A DNA stretch of 64,000 nt, taken from positions 62,001-126,000 of the forward strand of contig JACJYE010000011.1 in assembly GCA_020636255.1 (NCBI GenBank), read 5' to 3'. Under the pieces are notes generated by a model that saw only the letters and a program-made list of their open reading frames with translations, made no database searches and was not told the origin of the DNA. The translations under genes were made by a program, and so were the position numbers. This document shows, in pieces, positions 8,140 through 17,391 of the stretch. Origin of the DNA: Lewinellaceae bacterium (lineage in GTDB: Bacteria > Bacteroidota > Bacteroidia > Chitinophagales > Saprospiraceae). The first letter of the stretch is position 1. Each line of letters starts with the position of its first letter.

Positions 8140-11100
8140 TCAATGCAGGAGCCGGGCTACCCGCACCTCCTGCCCGCAGCGCACGCGCAGCATATAAGCT
8201 CCTGAGGGTAGCTCCGGCAGGTTAAGCTGGGCCTTGTTGAGCCCGGCATGCCATTGCTGCTCCTGGCGGTAAACCGGCCTGCCGTTCATGTCGAACACTT
8301 CCAATAATACGGCCTGGCCACTTTCCAGCTCCATTTCCACCTGAACCTGGCTGGTAAAAGGGTTGGGGTATACCTTGAGCCTGTTGTCGGATAGAATCTC
8401 ACCCGTACCTACCCAGGGGCGGAAACCATTGGAAAACCAGGTGCCCCAGCGTGCGCCGGCATTGTCCGATATCAGGATGACGGCGTTGCCGACGGGTTGG
8501 ATCTTGTCATTGGCCATATCCGATACGCCGATCACATGGCCGCCTAAATTGTCGAAAGCATCGAAGATGAGCTGGTCGTCCTGAGTGGAATAGTTGGGGT
8601 AGCCCAGTGAACTCTGGCTGAAAATGGAGCCTACGTTGCCCGTTTCCAGGTTGGTGGCCATCACCTGATAATCATCGGTGAAGGTATTGATGAAGTCGAA
8701 GGCGATGATATAGGGGGAGTTCTTTGCGAAAGAAGGGTTGCCAACGCTGGTGTTCTCGGGCAGGGCGGTGAACAACTTGGAGACCAGGCCGTCGCTGAAA
8801 TCGTGGGTGTCGTTGTTCCACACCCTGGCAAAACTGATGTCCCAGTACTCTATTCCGCCGAAGTTGTTGTCGATCCGGTTCAGTGCGTCGTACATGACCC
8901 ACTCGCCGGAATGGCCCCATTCCAGCACGTCGGGGTAAACGACGTCGCCCGTTTCGATGTCCTGGGCATAGGTGGGGTTATAGAGTTCATAAGGTATAGC
9001 CTGCGGGGAGGGTTGGGTGAGGTCGAAAATATACAGGAAGTTGTCGTAGTCGTCGGTGAGGGCAGCCAGGCGGTTGCCGTCTTTGGAGATAGCAGCATTC
9101 CGCCAGATGGGGTTGGAGCTCAGCGCACCGGTGTTAAAGGTTCCTACGCCCCAGTTGATGGAGATATAACGCAGGGTTTTATTCTCGGCGACATAGACGA
9201 TGAGGCTGCCGTCATCCGAGACGCTGGGCTTGCTCAGTGGGCCGATGGTGCTGAGCGGCACGGCGACGTCCTGCCCGTCGGGTGTGACGAGGTTGAGTAC
9301 ATTGAAGCCCTCATCGGTGTACAGGACGAACTCCTCGCCCTGGTTGGGAGAATAGTCCTGCTGATAATCGCCGGCCTGCCCGGCGGTAATGCCTACGGCA
9401 TCGAATGCCGAAGCAGCGGCATTGGCCTCGGTTGAGGAATACAGGCTCTGAGCAGCGGCGATGATGGCGATGCGCAGGTCGATGAAGCGGGAAGAACGGC
9501 CGAGGTAATTGGAGAGTGCTTCGTAATACACTTTTTCCGCTTTGTTTTTACCGACGGCCGTGGCGAAGAGGTAGAAGGCCTTGTTGGGGATGCCGCTGTT
9601 GATGTGCACGCCGCCATTATCCTCGTTCCCCGCATATAGTTCCGACACGTGAGCGGGTTGCCAGCTTGGCGAATTCAGGTTGCTGCCGCCGTTGTGGGGG
9701 TTGCTCAGGTCGCGCAGCGCCCCGGTGGGGTAAAAGGCGGTATTGACGATATCTTCGCCCATCTTCCAGTCGTCGCGGTCGATCATCGCGCCAAATACGT
9801 CCGCCATAGATTCGTTGATGGCGCCCGATTCGCCGAAATATTCCAGGTTGGCAGTGCTTTGAATGACACCGTGGGTCAGCTCATGGCCCGCAACGTCGAG
9901 CGCCTTGGCCAAAGGAGCGGTAAAGGCCTGGCCGCCATTGCCGTAAAACATGGCGGCCCCGTTCCAGAAAGCATTGTCCATACTGCCGCCGTTTTCATCG
10001 GCTACGTTGATAAAGGACAGGATGTTGCCCCCCTGCCCGTTGATGGATATGCGGCCGTGGGTGTTTTCGTAGTACTGGTAGGCCAGCCCGGCATTATAAT
10101 GCGCAGAGACGGCAGTGGGGTTGTTCCAGCTGTTGTTGTTCGACACGACATGCACCGCGCTGAAGTTGTTGTTCTGCGGTGAGGTATTCTGGGCGTTGAT
10201 GGTCCAGATCACGCCCACCGGGTCATTGGGAAAAACGGATTGGGCAGCGTTGTGCATACTTTTGGCAGCGTCTATCATGTAGTAGGCGCCGTTTTTCAGG
10301 TAAGTGTTGATCGTCCTGGCCTGCCCGAAAAGGTCGTTGGCCACGGCAGTTGCAGGGCCATCCGGCGGCGGAATAGGAGCCGAATAGCCGCCAACATTCG
10401 ACGTCTGGCATTCGGAGCCCGGTGATTGGTGTGCGATATCTATCCTATGGCCATCGATCTTACAGATCTCGTCCATAGCTTTCAGCACATTGCCGTTGTG
10501 GGCATCCAGCAGGATGTGCCAATGCTCGGCGAAATTCGGGTTTAATACGAGTTCCCATGCCAGCAGGGGGCGCTCCATATCGGTATCCGGGAAAAATATG
10601 ACGAGATCGGCTTTTTCGGCCTGTCCGGGCAGCAGTTGTTGGGCCCATTGTGAGGTGGTTTTTTCCGGCGCCTGGGCATGCAGGTGGGCCCAGCCTTTTT
10701 CCAGTGCTGCTTGCCGGGAGAGGGTAGGGGACATTTCACAGCTCAGGGGGGTGGGGAAAGAGCGGCCGGTGAGCAGGCCTATTTCCCCGTCGCTGGTGTG
10801 CAGCATGATTTCTCCACCGTATACGGGTATACCCTGGTATTGCTGTTGCAGCCGGAAGTGCTGATTGCCCTTTGCATCATCACTTATAGAAATGACGGCA
10901 TATTCGGTAAGGGGCCCCTCGCAGTGGAGCAGGGCTTTGACGGCTTCCAGATAGGTATATGCCCTGGCCTCCGCCTTAGTACGGCCCGGCAGTTGAAGGA
11001 GCGGCAGTTTGGTTTTGCCCCTGATATAGAGGGGTTGCCCGGTATGAGGGTCGAGCAGTGCCTGCAGGGGTTGGCCATCAGAGGCAGGTTGCACCAGCTG

Positions 11101-11310
11101 GGGCCGTGCCGAGAAGTCGTAACCCGGCTGGCCCATAAACCTGGAACCAGGGGGCACCGCAGGGAAAGGGGTTGCTTCTAACGTAAGTGCTTCGGTTGAA
11201 TGGTGGGCGCCCGTATTGGGCGCTATGCGCTGTAGCTGAGGTTTGAGGCCGGATTGTGCCTGCAAGCCGATAGCCAGCAGCAGCGCAAGGAAAAGGTAAT
11301 GTGCTTTCAT
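8140..11310 (-). CDS. Secreted M4 (thermolysin-type) metalloprotease with T9SS sorting domain
   Basis: 1056 residues. Signal peptide (about 1-18), then an FTP/PepSY-like propeptide (about 40-285) that normally inhibits and folds the enzyme. The M4 catalytic domain has the zinc site HELTH (His476, Glu477, His480) and third ligand Glu500 in GAINESMAD. The transition-state His lies in NGGVHINSG. After the catalytic domain (to about 660) comes a roughly 300-residue beta region with WD40/TolB-like character. The last 80 residues (YPNPFTSQVQVEMELES and onward) are a Por-type sorting domain. It is therefore a neutral endopeptidase exported by T9SS, likely used for extracellular protein degradation. 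Confidence 0.93.
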   Translation of the reverse strand: MKAHYLFLALLLAIGLQAQSGLKPQLQRIAPNTGAHHSTEALTLEATPFPAVPPGSRFMGQPGYDFSARPQLVQPASDGQPLQALLDPHTGQPLYIRGKTKLPLLQLPGRTKAEARAYTYLEAVKALLHCEGPLTEYAVISISDDAKGNQHFRLQQQYQGIPVYGGEIMLHTSDGEIGLLTGRSFPTPLSCEMSPTLSRQAALEKGWAHLHAQAPEKTTSQWAQQLLPGQAEKADLVIFFPDTDMERPLLAWELVLNPNFAEHWHILLDAHNGNVLKAMDEICKIDGHRIDIAHQSPGSECQTSNVGGYSAPIPPPDGPATAVANDLFGQARTINTYLKNGAYYMIDAAKSMHNAAQSVFPNDPVGVIWTINAQNTSPQNNNFSAVHVVSNNNSWNNPTAVSAHYNAGLAYQYYENTHGRISINGQGGNILSFINVADENGGSMDNAFWNGAAMFYGNGGQAFTAPLAKALDVAGHELTHGVIQSTANLEYFGESGAINESMADVFGAMIDRDDWKMGEDIVNTAFYPTGALRDLSNPHNGGSNLNSPSWQPAHVSELYAGNEDNGGVHINSGIPNKAFYLFATAVGKNKAEKVYYEALSNYLGRSSRFIDLRIAIIAAAQSLYSSTEANAAASAFDAVGITAGQAGDYQQDYSPNQGEEFVLYTDEGFNVLNLVTPDGQDVAVPLSTIGPLSKPSVSDDGSLIVYVAENKTLRYISINWGVGTFNTGALSSNPIWRNAAISKDGNRLAALTDDYDNFLYIFDLTQPSPQAIPYELYNPTYAQDIETGDVVYPDVLEWGHSGEWVMYDALNRIDNNFGGIEYWDISFARVWNNDTHDFSDGLVSKLFTALPENTSVGNPSFAKNSPYIIAFDFINTFTDDYQVMATNLETGNVGSIFSQSSLGYPNYSTQDDQLIFDAFDNLGGHVIGVSDMANDKIQPVGNAVILISDNAGARWGTWFSNGFRPWVGTGEILSDNRLKVYPNPFTSQVQVEMELESGQAVLLEVFDMNGRPVYRQEQQWHAGLNKAQLNLPELPSGAYMLRVRCGQEVRVARLLH

Positions 11311-11331
11311 AATCGGTAAGTTGTCGTTTTT

Positions 11332-11359
11332 AGAGCTTGTTTGGAGGCCTAGGGCCTCC
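11332..11359 (+). repeat. Dispersed 18-bp repeat, copy B, with adjoining hairpin
   Basis: AGAGCTTGTTTGGAGGCC at 11332-11349 is followed by TAG and GGCCTCC, so GGAGGCC-TAG-GGCCTCC makes a short perfect hairpin. It sits upstream of the protease gene (start 11310, minus) and of the small exported protein (start 11463, plus). Confidence 0.8.
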
Positions 11360-11462
11360 GGTTTAAGAGAACGTTAATCTTTCTATAACATTTCTAATTG
11401 CGAGCCTTTTATATTTTAGCCTCTGATTTTTGCAATGCGTTCGAGAACAGAAACATACTATT

Positions 11463-11945
11463 ATGAAGCGAATTGTACTTTTCACGGTAGCCATAGGCCT
11501 TATTGCATTTTCGGGCGTTCAGGCGCAAAGCGGTTCCGGCGCCGGGAGCGCTGCCGTTTCCGTGCAGGAAGAAGCTGAACAGGCAGCCGCTCATGATGCC
11601 AGCATCGAAAAGCGGGTTGACAGGGAAACAGGCCGGGTGTATTATGTTCGTAAAAATGCGAGCGGCCCCACGGGTGAATCAGATTACTGCACGGTGGAAT
11701 ACTGTAGCAGGTCCGGCAAATTCGTCAACGTATCGCCGAAAGGCCAATCGTGCACCAAACCCCAGGCTCCCTGTATACGCAGCGCCAGCCTGGCAGGCCA
11801 GAGCAGCAACCACAGGCCGGCAGCTACGCACAGCCTGGCACAGAAAGCAGCCTGTGCCGGGGCCTGCGCGGGGAAAAACGCTGCCGCCGGGAAGCCGGGC
11901 AACAGGCATAACCCCAAGGCCAGGCTTGCCAAACAGAGGCAGTGA
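11463..11945 (+). CDS. Small exported protein, Cys-containing, unknown function
   Basis: 160 residues from ATG 11463. I prefer this start to an in-frame codon at 11430 because a clean signal peptide begins here (MKRIVLFTVAIGLIAFSGVQA). The mature part has a charged stretch with KRVDRETGRVYYVRKN, then Cys pairs in DYCTVEYC, SCTKPQAPC and CAGACAG. The C-terminal half is Ala/Lys/Arg-rich, low-complexity and basic. I do not recognise a family. The Cys pattern suggests disulfides in the periplasm. The basic tail could instead mean that only the N-terminal half is conserved. Confidence 0.6.
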   Translation: MKRIVLFTVAIGLIAFSGVQAQSGSGAGSAAVSVQEEAEQAAAHDASIEKRVDRETGRVYYVRKNASGPTGESDYCTVEYCSRSGKFVNVSPKGQSCTKPQAPCIRSASLAGQSSNHRPAATHSLAQKAACAGACAGKNAAAGKPGNRHNPKARLAKQRQ

Positions 11946-11956
11946 AAAGCCCTGGG

Positions 11957-12502
11957 TTACTTCCCTTTTCCGTCTTTCGTTTTGGGTTTTTTATCAGGAA
12001 CGGGCCTTTCTGTTTTGGTTGACAGGCCGGGCTCCGTCTTTTTGGGCGCCGTAACGGCAACGGATGGCCGGCCCTTAAGATCCGTAAACTCGGAATAAAG
12101 GTGGCCTTTGCGGTATTCGTCCAATACGTGCCTAACGGTATCTGTCAGGTTCTTAGGCAACTCTTCGAGGAAGAACCATTCTGCTTCCTTGAACTTATGG
12201 GTTTCGCGGGCTTTGAGTTTCCCCTCCCATTTATAGGCCTTGAAGTACAGGACGATGCGGTGCTTGTCTTCGTCCAGCTTATGGCGGACGTGAACGAGGT
12301 GCAGGTCCTCTTCCCGGATGGTAATGCCGGCTTCTTCGAAACTTTCCCTGATCAGCGACTGCTTGGCGGATTCATCTGATTCGACATTGCCTCCAACAAG
12401 GGTGTAGTTTCCTCCGTTGGGTTTGGTCTGTTTCAGGAGCAGTATCTGCCCTTTGTAGTAGAGGATTAGCCTGGCTTTTAGGGAAACATTTTGCTTAGCC
12501 AT
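11957..12502 (-). CDS. Nudix hydrolase
   Basis: 181 residues. The Nudix box spans residues 38-60: Gly38, Glu44, then RESFEEAGI, which matches GX5EX7REUXEEXGU except that a Ser occupies the first hydrophobic position. It should hydrolyse a nucleoside diphosphate linked to another group, using Mg2+; the substrate cannot be told from sequence. The domain ends near residue 140. The last 40 residues (KKTEPG... KDGKGK) are Lys/Pro-rich and probably disordered. It converges on the exported-protein gene, with 11 bp between stop codons. Confidence 0.88.
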   Translation of the reverse strand: MAKQNVSLKARLILYYKGQILLLKQTKPNGGNYTLVGGNVESDESAKQSLIRESFEEAGITIREEDLHLVHVRHKLDEDKHRIVLYFKAYKWEGKLKARETHKFKEAEWFFLEELPKNLTDTVRHVLDEYRKGHLYSEFTDLKGRPSVAVTAPKKTEPGLSTKTERPVPDKKPKTKDGKGK

Positions 12503-12831
12503 GATGAAGCTCGTTGCTGTTTATTCAAATGCTGCCTGGAAATGAAGCCCGGGCTGGCGCGTAAAATGTTGAAATTTAGTCGACTATAGTGCTACGCCCT
12601 ACCTTTTGGGCAGGATTGCTTTTTTTTTCGGCGGTTCATTAGTAATATTGCACATCTGTATTCGTATTCTGAGAAGCACCCATCAGACAACCGGAAGCTT
12701 TGGCCCCCTTGGTTTTTGGCCGGGCAATAAGAACCTGGCGTGAGGCGAATTTATGATTTTGCTTCAATATATCAACAAAGGGAAGCTATTCTGTATCAAA
12801 AACTCTTGTTGAGCAAAACAAGCCAGCATTT
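12503..12831. other. Intergenic region between divergent Nudix and PLP-enzyme genes
   Basis: No convincing ORF or RNA gene. GCCC-N8-GGGC at 12596-12611 followed by a T run (12620-12628) looks like a weak terminator but has no upstream plus-strand gene close by. No perfect TAnnTTTG box is seen on the plus strand; TATGATTTTG near 12752 is an imperfect candidate for the downstream gene. Confidence 0.5.
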
Positions 12832-13914
12832 ATGCGATACGAAAATGTTCTTGCAACTATCGGCAATACTCCGCTTATCGAGCTGAGCCGCATTTGCCAC
12901 GATATTCCTGCAAAGGTATACGGTAAAGTTGAGGCCTACAACCCCGGCAACTCAGCGAAAGACCGCATCGCTTTGTACATGGTGGAACAGGCCGAAAAAG
13001 ACGGCCTCATTAAACCCGGAGATACGATCATCGAAGCGACCTCCGGCAATACTGGCTATAGCCTGGCCATGGTGTGCAGCCTCAAGGGCTATCATTGCGT
13101 CCTGACGGTATCGAGCAAGGCTTCCCAGGAAAAGCTGGCCCTGCTGCGTTCCATGGGGGCCGAAGTGATCGTTTGCCCGGCCAATGTCGAGCCGGAAGAC
13201 CCGCGTTCGTACTATTCCCGTGCCGAGCAACTCGCCAAAGATATCCCCAACTCCTTCTATTTGGGGCAGAACTTCAACCTTGACAACTCGGCAGCCCATT
13301 ATCATACTACCGGCCCCGAGATCTGGCGCGACACAGAGGGGCAGGTCACCCATTACGTCTGCTGTGCAGGCACCGGCGGCACGCTGTCGGGCACGGCCCA
13401 ATACCTCAAGGACCAGAACCCCGACGTCCGCATCGTCGCCGTTGATGCTTATGGCTCCGTGCTTAAGAAGTATTGGGAAACGGGCCTTTTCGACAAAGAC
13501 GAGATATACCCCTACAAGGTCGAAGGCCTGGGCAAGAATATCATCCCCGGAAATATCGATTTCGATGTGATCGACGAATTCATCAAGGTGACGGACCGAA
13601 GCAGCGCGCACCGCGCCCGTCAGCTGGCCCTGGTGGAAGGCTTGTTGCTCGGTTACTCCAGCGGAGCTGCCATACAGGCCGTTTTCCGCATGAAAAACGA
13701 ATTGAAGCCTACTGATATGGTGGTGGTCCTTTTCCCCGACCACGGAAGCCGCTACCTCGGCAAGATATACAACGACGAGTGGATGAAGCAGCAGGGCTTC
13801 ATGCCGAATACCGCCGCTCCGGAAGATTCTTACGCCCGCTACCGCAAGATCTACCGGGCCTATCGCATGAAGTACAAGCGTTACCTGAGGCAGACCCTGC
13901 GCAACCTGAGCTGA
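12832..13914 (+). CDS. Cystathionine beta-synthase-like / cysteine synthase PLP enzyme
   Basis: 360 residues, fold type II PLP enzyme. The Schiff-base Lys is Lys43 in NPGNSAKDRIA. The substrate loop TSGNTG and the phosphate-binding CAGTGGTLSG follow. The segment VEGLGKNIIPGNID resembles cystathionine beta-synthase more than O-acetylserine sulfhydrylase. There are no C-terminal CBS domains; instead a short Arg/Lys/Tyr-rich tail (about 325-360) follows. The reaction is beta-replacement on serine or O-acetylserine to give cystathionine or cysteine. The choice between the two needs biochemical or phylogenetic proof. It is monocistronic, with a strong terminator after it. Confidence 0.88.
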   Translation: MRYENVLATIGNTPLIELSRICHDIPAKVYGKVEAYNPGNSAKDRIALYMVEQAEKDGLIKPGDTIIEATSGNTGYSLAMVCSLKGYHCVLTVSSKASQEKLALLRSMGAEVIVCPANVEPEDPRSYYSRAEQLAKDIPNSFYLGQNFNLDNSAAHYHTTGPEIWRDTEGQVTHYVCCAGTGGTLSGTAQYLKDQNPDVRIVAVDAYGSVLKKYWETGLFDKDEIYPYKVEGLGKNIIPGNIDFDVIDEFIKVTDRSSAHRARQLALVEGLLLGYSSGAAIQAVFRMKNELKPTDMVVVLFPDHGSRYLGKIYNDEWMKQQGFMPNTAAPEDSYARYRKIYRAYRMKYKRYLRQTLRNLS

Positions 13915-13937
13915 TCCCAGCCATGACAGGCGGGGAC

Positions 13938-13980
13938 AACGAGCTTTTAGGGCTACCCTGAAAGCTCGTTTTTTTTTTTT
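13938..13980 (+). terminator. Rho-independent terminator after the PLP enzyme
   Basis: Inverted arms AACGAGCTTTTAGGG and CCCTGAAAGCTCGTT (one G-U pair) enclose a 3-nt loop and run into at least 10 T residues. Confidence 0.9.
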
Positions 13981-14069
13981 CGGAAGAGAACTCAGCCTGC
14001 TTAAAAAGCGTTGCCAACTATATATCCTTTCTGTTTCTTCTCAGGCTCTGCTTTCCGGCGCCTGGTTAT

Positions 14070-14756
14070 ATGAGAATAGACACCAACAACATAAAACCAT
14101 TTCAATACATGAAACAGAAAAATTTCGTCTCCAATGAGAATGCCTCGGCCGACCTATTCGCAAACAAGTGGCTCAACTACCTGACCAGGAGCCACATATC
14201 CATCCCGATAAGTATGATCATCCTTTTTTCAGGATGGCTTTTTTACCGTGCGCTTGGGGCCGGTTTTACCGTAGTACAGGCCATTGCCTATTTCACCCTG
14301 GGTTTTTTTTCGTTCACCCTGGCTGAATACCTTATCCACCGCAATCTCTATCACATAGAGCCTTCTTCGGACTGGCGGAGAAAGTTTGCCTATATCATCC
14401 ACGGCGTTCACCACGATTATCCGAAAGATAAGTCTCGCCTGGCTATGCCGCCGGTAGGCCTTATCATTTACATCGTCGTTTTCTTCAGCTTGTTCATGTT
14501 GTTGTTCGGGCGCTTTGGTTTTCCATTGCTTTCGGGCTTCGCTATAGGTTATATGTCTTATCTGCTGGTCCACTATTCCGTCCATGCATTTCGCCCGCCC
14601 AGAAATTTCCTCAAGGCGCTGTGGGCTAATCATGCGATACATCACTACCAGGACACAACGGCCATGTACGGCGTCACTTCGCCGATTTGGGATTATGTCT
14701 TCGGCACGCTCCCCAAGCGCAAACAGGGGAAACGGGAGGTTGAGGTGAGAGCCTGA
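14070..14756 (+). CDS. Fatty acid hydroxylase / sterol desaturase superfamily membrane protein
   Basis: 228 residues from ATG 14070; an in-frame ATG at 14109 (MKQKNFVSNENA) is an equally good start. Four or so hydrophobic helices lie at about 52-72, 78-96, 142-165 and 170-188. The di-iron His boxes are EYLIHRNLYH, HGVHHDYPKD, HYSVH and NHAIHHYQ. This spacing is that of fatty acid 2-hydroxylases, so hydroxylation of an acyl or sphingolipid-like chain is likely, but the substrate is inferred only from the family. Saprospirales and relatives make hydroxylated and sphingolipid-type lipids, which would fit. It converges on the LRR gene, 6 bp apart. Confidence 0.85.
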   Translation: MRIDTNNIKPFQYMKQKNFVSNENASADLFANKWLNYLTRSHISIPISMIILFSGWLFYRALGAGFTVVQAIAYFTLGFFSFTLAEYLIHRNLYHIEPSSDWRRKFAYIIHGVHHDYPKDKSRLAMPPVGLIIYIVVFFSLFMLLFGRFGFPLLSGFAIGYMSYLLVHYSVHAFRPPRNFLKALWANHAIHHYQDTTAMYGVTSPIWDYVFGTLPKRKQGKREVEVRA

Positions 14757-14762
14757 GGCGTT

Positions 14763-15581
14763 TTACCTGTTCAACCTGGGATTGTCGTGGATCTCCAGAT
14801 AGATCCCTTTGCCCATGATTGGGGCGAGCGTATCGATGTCGTTGTGGGAAGCTTCCAGCCATTTCAGGTGCTGCAGGCCTGCCAGCGGCTCCAGGCTTGT
14901 GATGTTGCAGGCGTTGAGGTGGAGGTTTTTCAGGTTGGGCAGGTGGCGCAGGATGTCGATATTTTCCAGGGGGTTGCCCTGGTTGTACAGGCCTAGAACG
15001 AGGTCGTTCAGCTGCAGCAGGCCTGCCAGCGGCTCCAGGCTGGTGATCCGGTTGTTCCAGCAGCACAACCCTTTTAGTTTTGACAGCCCCATCAGCGGTT
15101 CGAGGCTCTCAATGTTGTTGTTGTCGCACCACAATACCTCCAGGTTGGCCAGGTGGCGCAGGGGTTCCAGCGATTCGATCTGGCCGTTATAGTCGCATTC
15201 GATGCGCCGCAGCCGGGTCAGGTTTTTGACGCCCGACAGGTTGGTCAGCTGGAAGCTGATGTCAGGCCGGTTATTGCGGCGTTCAAAAGAGCCGCTGCCA
15301 CAGATGTCCAACTCTTTGAGTTCAAAGAGGAAAACCAGCTCTTCGTCGGTAGGGCCGTATTGCTCGTAATGCTCCAGCTTACGCAGTTGAAAGACGGCTT
15401 CGAGGAAAGCTTTGCGCCATTGAGGTTCCAGGCTGAGCCACCATTGCAGGCGTTTCTCCGGTGTATCGAACCATTCGGCGGGTTGGTGTTCCCCTTCCCC
15501 GATCAGTTGGTTGGCGAGGGCCAAAGTCTTGTCGAACCGTGCCAGCGCTTGCTGGTCGAGGCGAATGATCTTGTTGTCCAT
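14763..15581 (-). CDS. SDS22-like leucine-rich-repeat protein
   Basis: 272 residues. The N-terminal 90 residues are helical without a signal peptide. From about 95 to the end there are six to seven LRRs of about 22 residues with the pattern LEPLxxLxxLxxLxxxxNxI (for example ESLEPLMGLSKLKGLCCWNN and TSLEPLAGLLQLNDL). This is a cytosolic protein-interaction scaffold; no enzyme domain is visible. It lies 10 bp downstream of the J-domain gene on the same strand, so the two are almost surely cotranscribed and may act together. The partner is unknown. Confidence 0.85.
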   Translation of the reverse strand: MDNKIIRLDQQALARFDKTLALANQLIGEGEHQPAEWFDTPEKRLQWWLSLEPQWRKAFLEAVFQLRKLEHYEQYGPTDEELVFLFELKELDICGSGSFERRNNRPDISFQLTNLSGVKNLTRLRRIECDYNGQIESLEPLRHLANLEVLWCDNNNIESLEPLMGLSKLKGLCCWNNRITSLEPLAGLLQLNDLVLGLYNQGNPLENIDILRHLPNLKNLHLNACNITSLEPLAGLQHLKWLEASHNDIDTLAPIMGKGIYLEIHDNPRLNR

Positions 15582-15591
15582 AATGTTTCGC

Positions 15592-16533
15592 TTAGTTTTG
15601 AGCGGTGTGCAACAGGTGCCAGTGTTCCAGTTCTTTGATCTGCATCCTGAGGTTTTCGGCCAGCCGGTTCAGGTAAACATCCCAGCTTTCTGTGATGCCT
15701 TCCAGCGTGCGGTAGGCGTCTGATGCCTGGATCTCTGCGATCTCGTCGTTCACTTCTTCCATTTGCATCATCGTGCGTTCTATCCGGAGGCGCAGGGTTT
15801 CCATATCGTCGATACGCAGGTAAAGCGGTTCGAAAGTTCCCGCTTTTTCCAGCAATTCTGCAATGAGCCGCAATTTTTTGAGGTCGTTTTGTACATACGC
15901 TTCGTGCAGCTCTTCAAACATGGCCTGGGCCTTTTCCTTCTGCTCTTCCGCTACGCAATCGGGGTGGCAAATGAGCGAAGCTTTTCGGTAAAGCCGTTTG
16001 AGCTCCCTCTGGCTCTCGTCATCCAGCCGGTACAACAGCCCTTTGATGGGGGATGTGTGGGCTTCGTGATAGTCTGTGTAATCCCTGGAGGCGGATTCGA
16101 AGAGGAGCTGCAACCTGGGGTCGGCCTGAGCCTGGAGGCGCAGCTTCTCCATGCGCAGGTATAGTACACGGTCGAGAAAGTCGCCCAGTGCAGCATGGTA
16201 CCTGGCCTGGAAGTTATCGATCTTTTTCGCCATCTCGTCGCGGTCGGCGCGCAACAGGTTCAGTTCGTTCTCCTGGAAATGCAGCTCGATCTTCAGCGCC
16301 GAGACGATGGGGTCGTAGTGCCTGGATACCTGCCTGAGCTGCTGCTCGAAATCTTCGATGAGCAGTATGGCATCGTCAAAGCGCTGGCTTTCCAAAGCGG
16401 CCAGGATATGTGAGAAGGTATCGGCATTTTCCAATTGTTGCATCCGGCCCACCATCAGCCCGATGGCCTCACTGTCGCCCAGTTCGATGAGCTGTTTGAT
16501 CACGCCCAGCGTTTTTACGGTATCCTGCTCCAT
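15592..16533 (-). CDS. J-domain (DnaJ-like) protein with coiled coils
   Basis: 313 residues, mostly helical. A J-domain-like segment spans about 170-230; its HPD motif is His190-Pro191-Asp192 in ASLICHPD, preceded by the helix RELKRLYRK. There are no G/F, zinc-finger or C-terminal substrate domains of DnaJ, so it is a class C J-protein. The flanks (about 60-165 and 240-300) are coiled-coil-like. It should recruit and stimulate a DnaK for a special client, plausibly the LRR protein encoded next or something that protein binds. A TAnnTTTG promoter lies 23 nt upstream. Confidence 0.82.
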   Translation of the reverse strand: MEQDTVKTLGVIKQLIELGDSEAIGLMVGRMQQLENADTFSHILAALESQRFDDAILLIEDFEQQLRQVSRHYDPIVSALKIELHFQENELNLLRADRDEMAKKIDNFQARYHAALGDFLDRVLYLRMEKLRLQAQADPRLQLLFESASRDYTDYHEAHTSPIKGLLYRLDDESQRELKRLYRKASLICHPDCVAEEQKEKAQAMFEELHEAYVQNDLKKLRLIAELLEKAGTFEPLYLRIDDMETLRLRIERTMMQMEEVNDEIAEIQASDAYRTLEGITESWDVYLNRLAENLRMQIKELEHWHLLHTAQN

Positions 16534-16555
16534 TATCGCGCCTTGTTAACTGCGT

Positions 16556-16580
16556 CAAAGGTAATAATCCTTCCCAACAA
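16556..16580 (-). promoter_or_regulatory. Promoter of the J-domain/LRR operon
   Basis: On the minus strand TTG (16580-16578), 14 nt, then TACCTTTG (16563-16556) fits the -33/-7 pattern. The J-domain ATG follows 22 nt later. Confidence 0.6.
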
Positions 16581-16647
16581 TGCCTCAAACCGGAAAGTTC
16601 CTGGAGGACAAACCTGATCACCGAAATGCAAAGCGGTAACTTATTTT

Positions 16648-17352
16648 TTATTGAGCTACCGAGAAGTGGTAACCTACTCCCTTGAGGGTGATGATCTCTA
16701 CGGAGTCGTCTTCCCGGAGGTAGTCCCGGAGTTTTTTGATGTACACATCGAGGTTGCGGGAGTTGAAGAAAGAGTCGTCACCCCAGATGCGTTGCAGGAT
16801 ATCGCGGCGTTGAACGGTCTGGTTGCGGTGTTCGGCAAGAATGCGCAGGAGTTCGGCTTCGCGGTGGGAGAGCTTTTGCACTTTATCGCCGAGCCGCAAT
16901 TCGTATCTCATCAGGTTAAAGGTGTAGCGGCCGATGGCGCGTTCGTCGGCTCCGGCGCTGGCAGGGGAAGCGGGCGTTGGCCCCTGCGCTATCTGAAGCA
17001 GGTTGTGGATGCGGGCAATGAGCTCTTCCAGGCTGAAAGGCTTGCGTATGTAATCGTTGCCACCGGCTCGGAAACCGGCCAGTACGTCTTCGGTCTGGGT
17101 TTTGGCCGTGAGGTAGATAATGGGGATGGCGTTGTTCAGGGCGCGAATGTCCTGCCCGATGGAGAAACCATCTTTTTTGGGCAGCATGACATCGAGCACA
17201 CAGAGGTGTGGCCCGAATGCCCGAAAAGCAGGCAGGGCCGCCAGCCCGTCGGACTCCATGCGCACCTCGAACCCCCGGCTTTCCAGGCTCTCCTTGACGA
17301 TCTTGCCCAGGTAGGGCTCGTCTTCGACGTATAGGATCTTGATCTTTTCCAT
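16648..17352 (-). CDS. OmpR/PhoB-family response regulator
   Basis: 234 residues. The receiver domain (about 1-120) has the acidic pair Glu10/Asp11, phospho-acceptor Asp54 in CVLDVMLP and Lys in YLTAK. The winged-helix DNA-binding domain (about 140-232) has the typical SHREAELLRILAEH and GVGYHF ends. It is the second gene of an operon with the upstream kinase (39 nt gap). A protein of this type binds tandem direct repeats. The TTAACC repeats at 18909-18945, next to the operon and in front of the GLPGLI gene, and their copy at 25630-25666, are the best candidate sites. Confidence 0.93.
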   Translation of the reverse strand: MEKIKILYVEDEPYLGKIVKESLESRGFEVRMESDGLAALPAFRAFGPHLCVLDVMLPKKDGFSIGQDIRALNNAIPIIYLTAKTQTEDVLAGFRAGGNDYIRKPFSLEELIARIHNLLQIAQGPTPASPASAGADERAIGRYTFNLMRYELRLGDKVQKLSHREAELLRILAEHRNQTVQRRDILQRIWGDDSFFNSRNLDVYIKKLRDYLREDDSVEIITLKGVGYHFSVAQ

Positions 17353-17391
17353 GTTTTCGCGTAATGATCAGGCCGTTCCTTGTTTTGAGGG

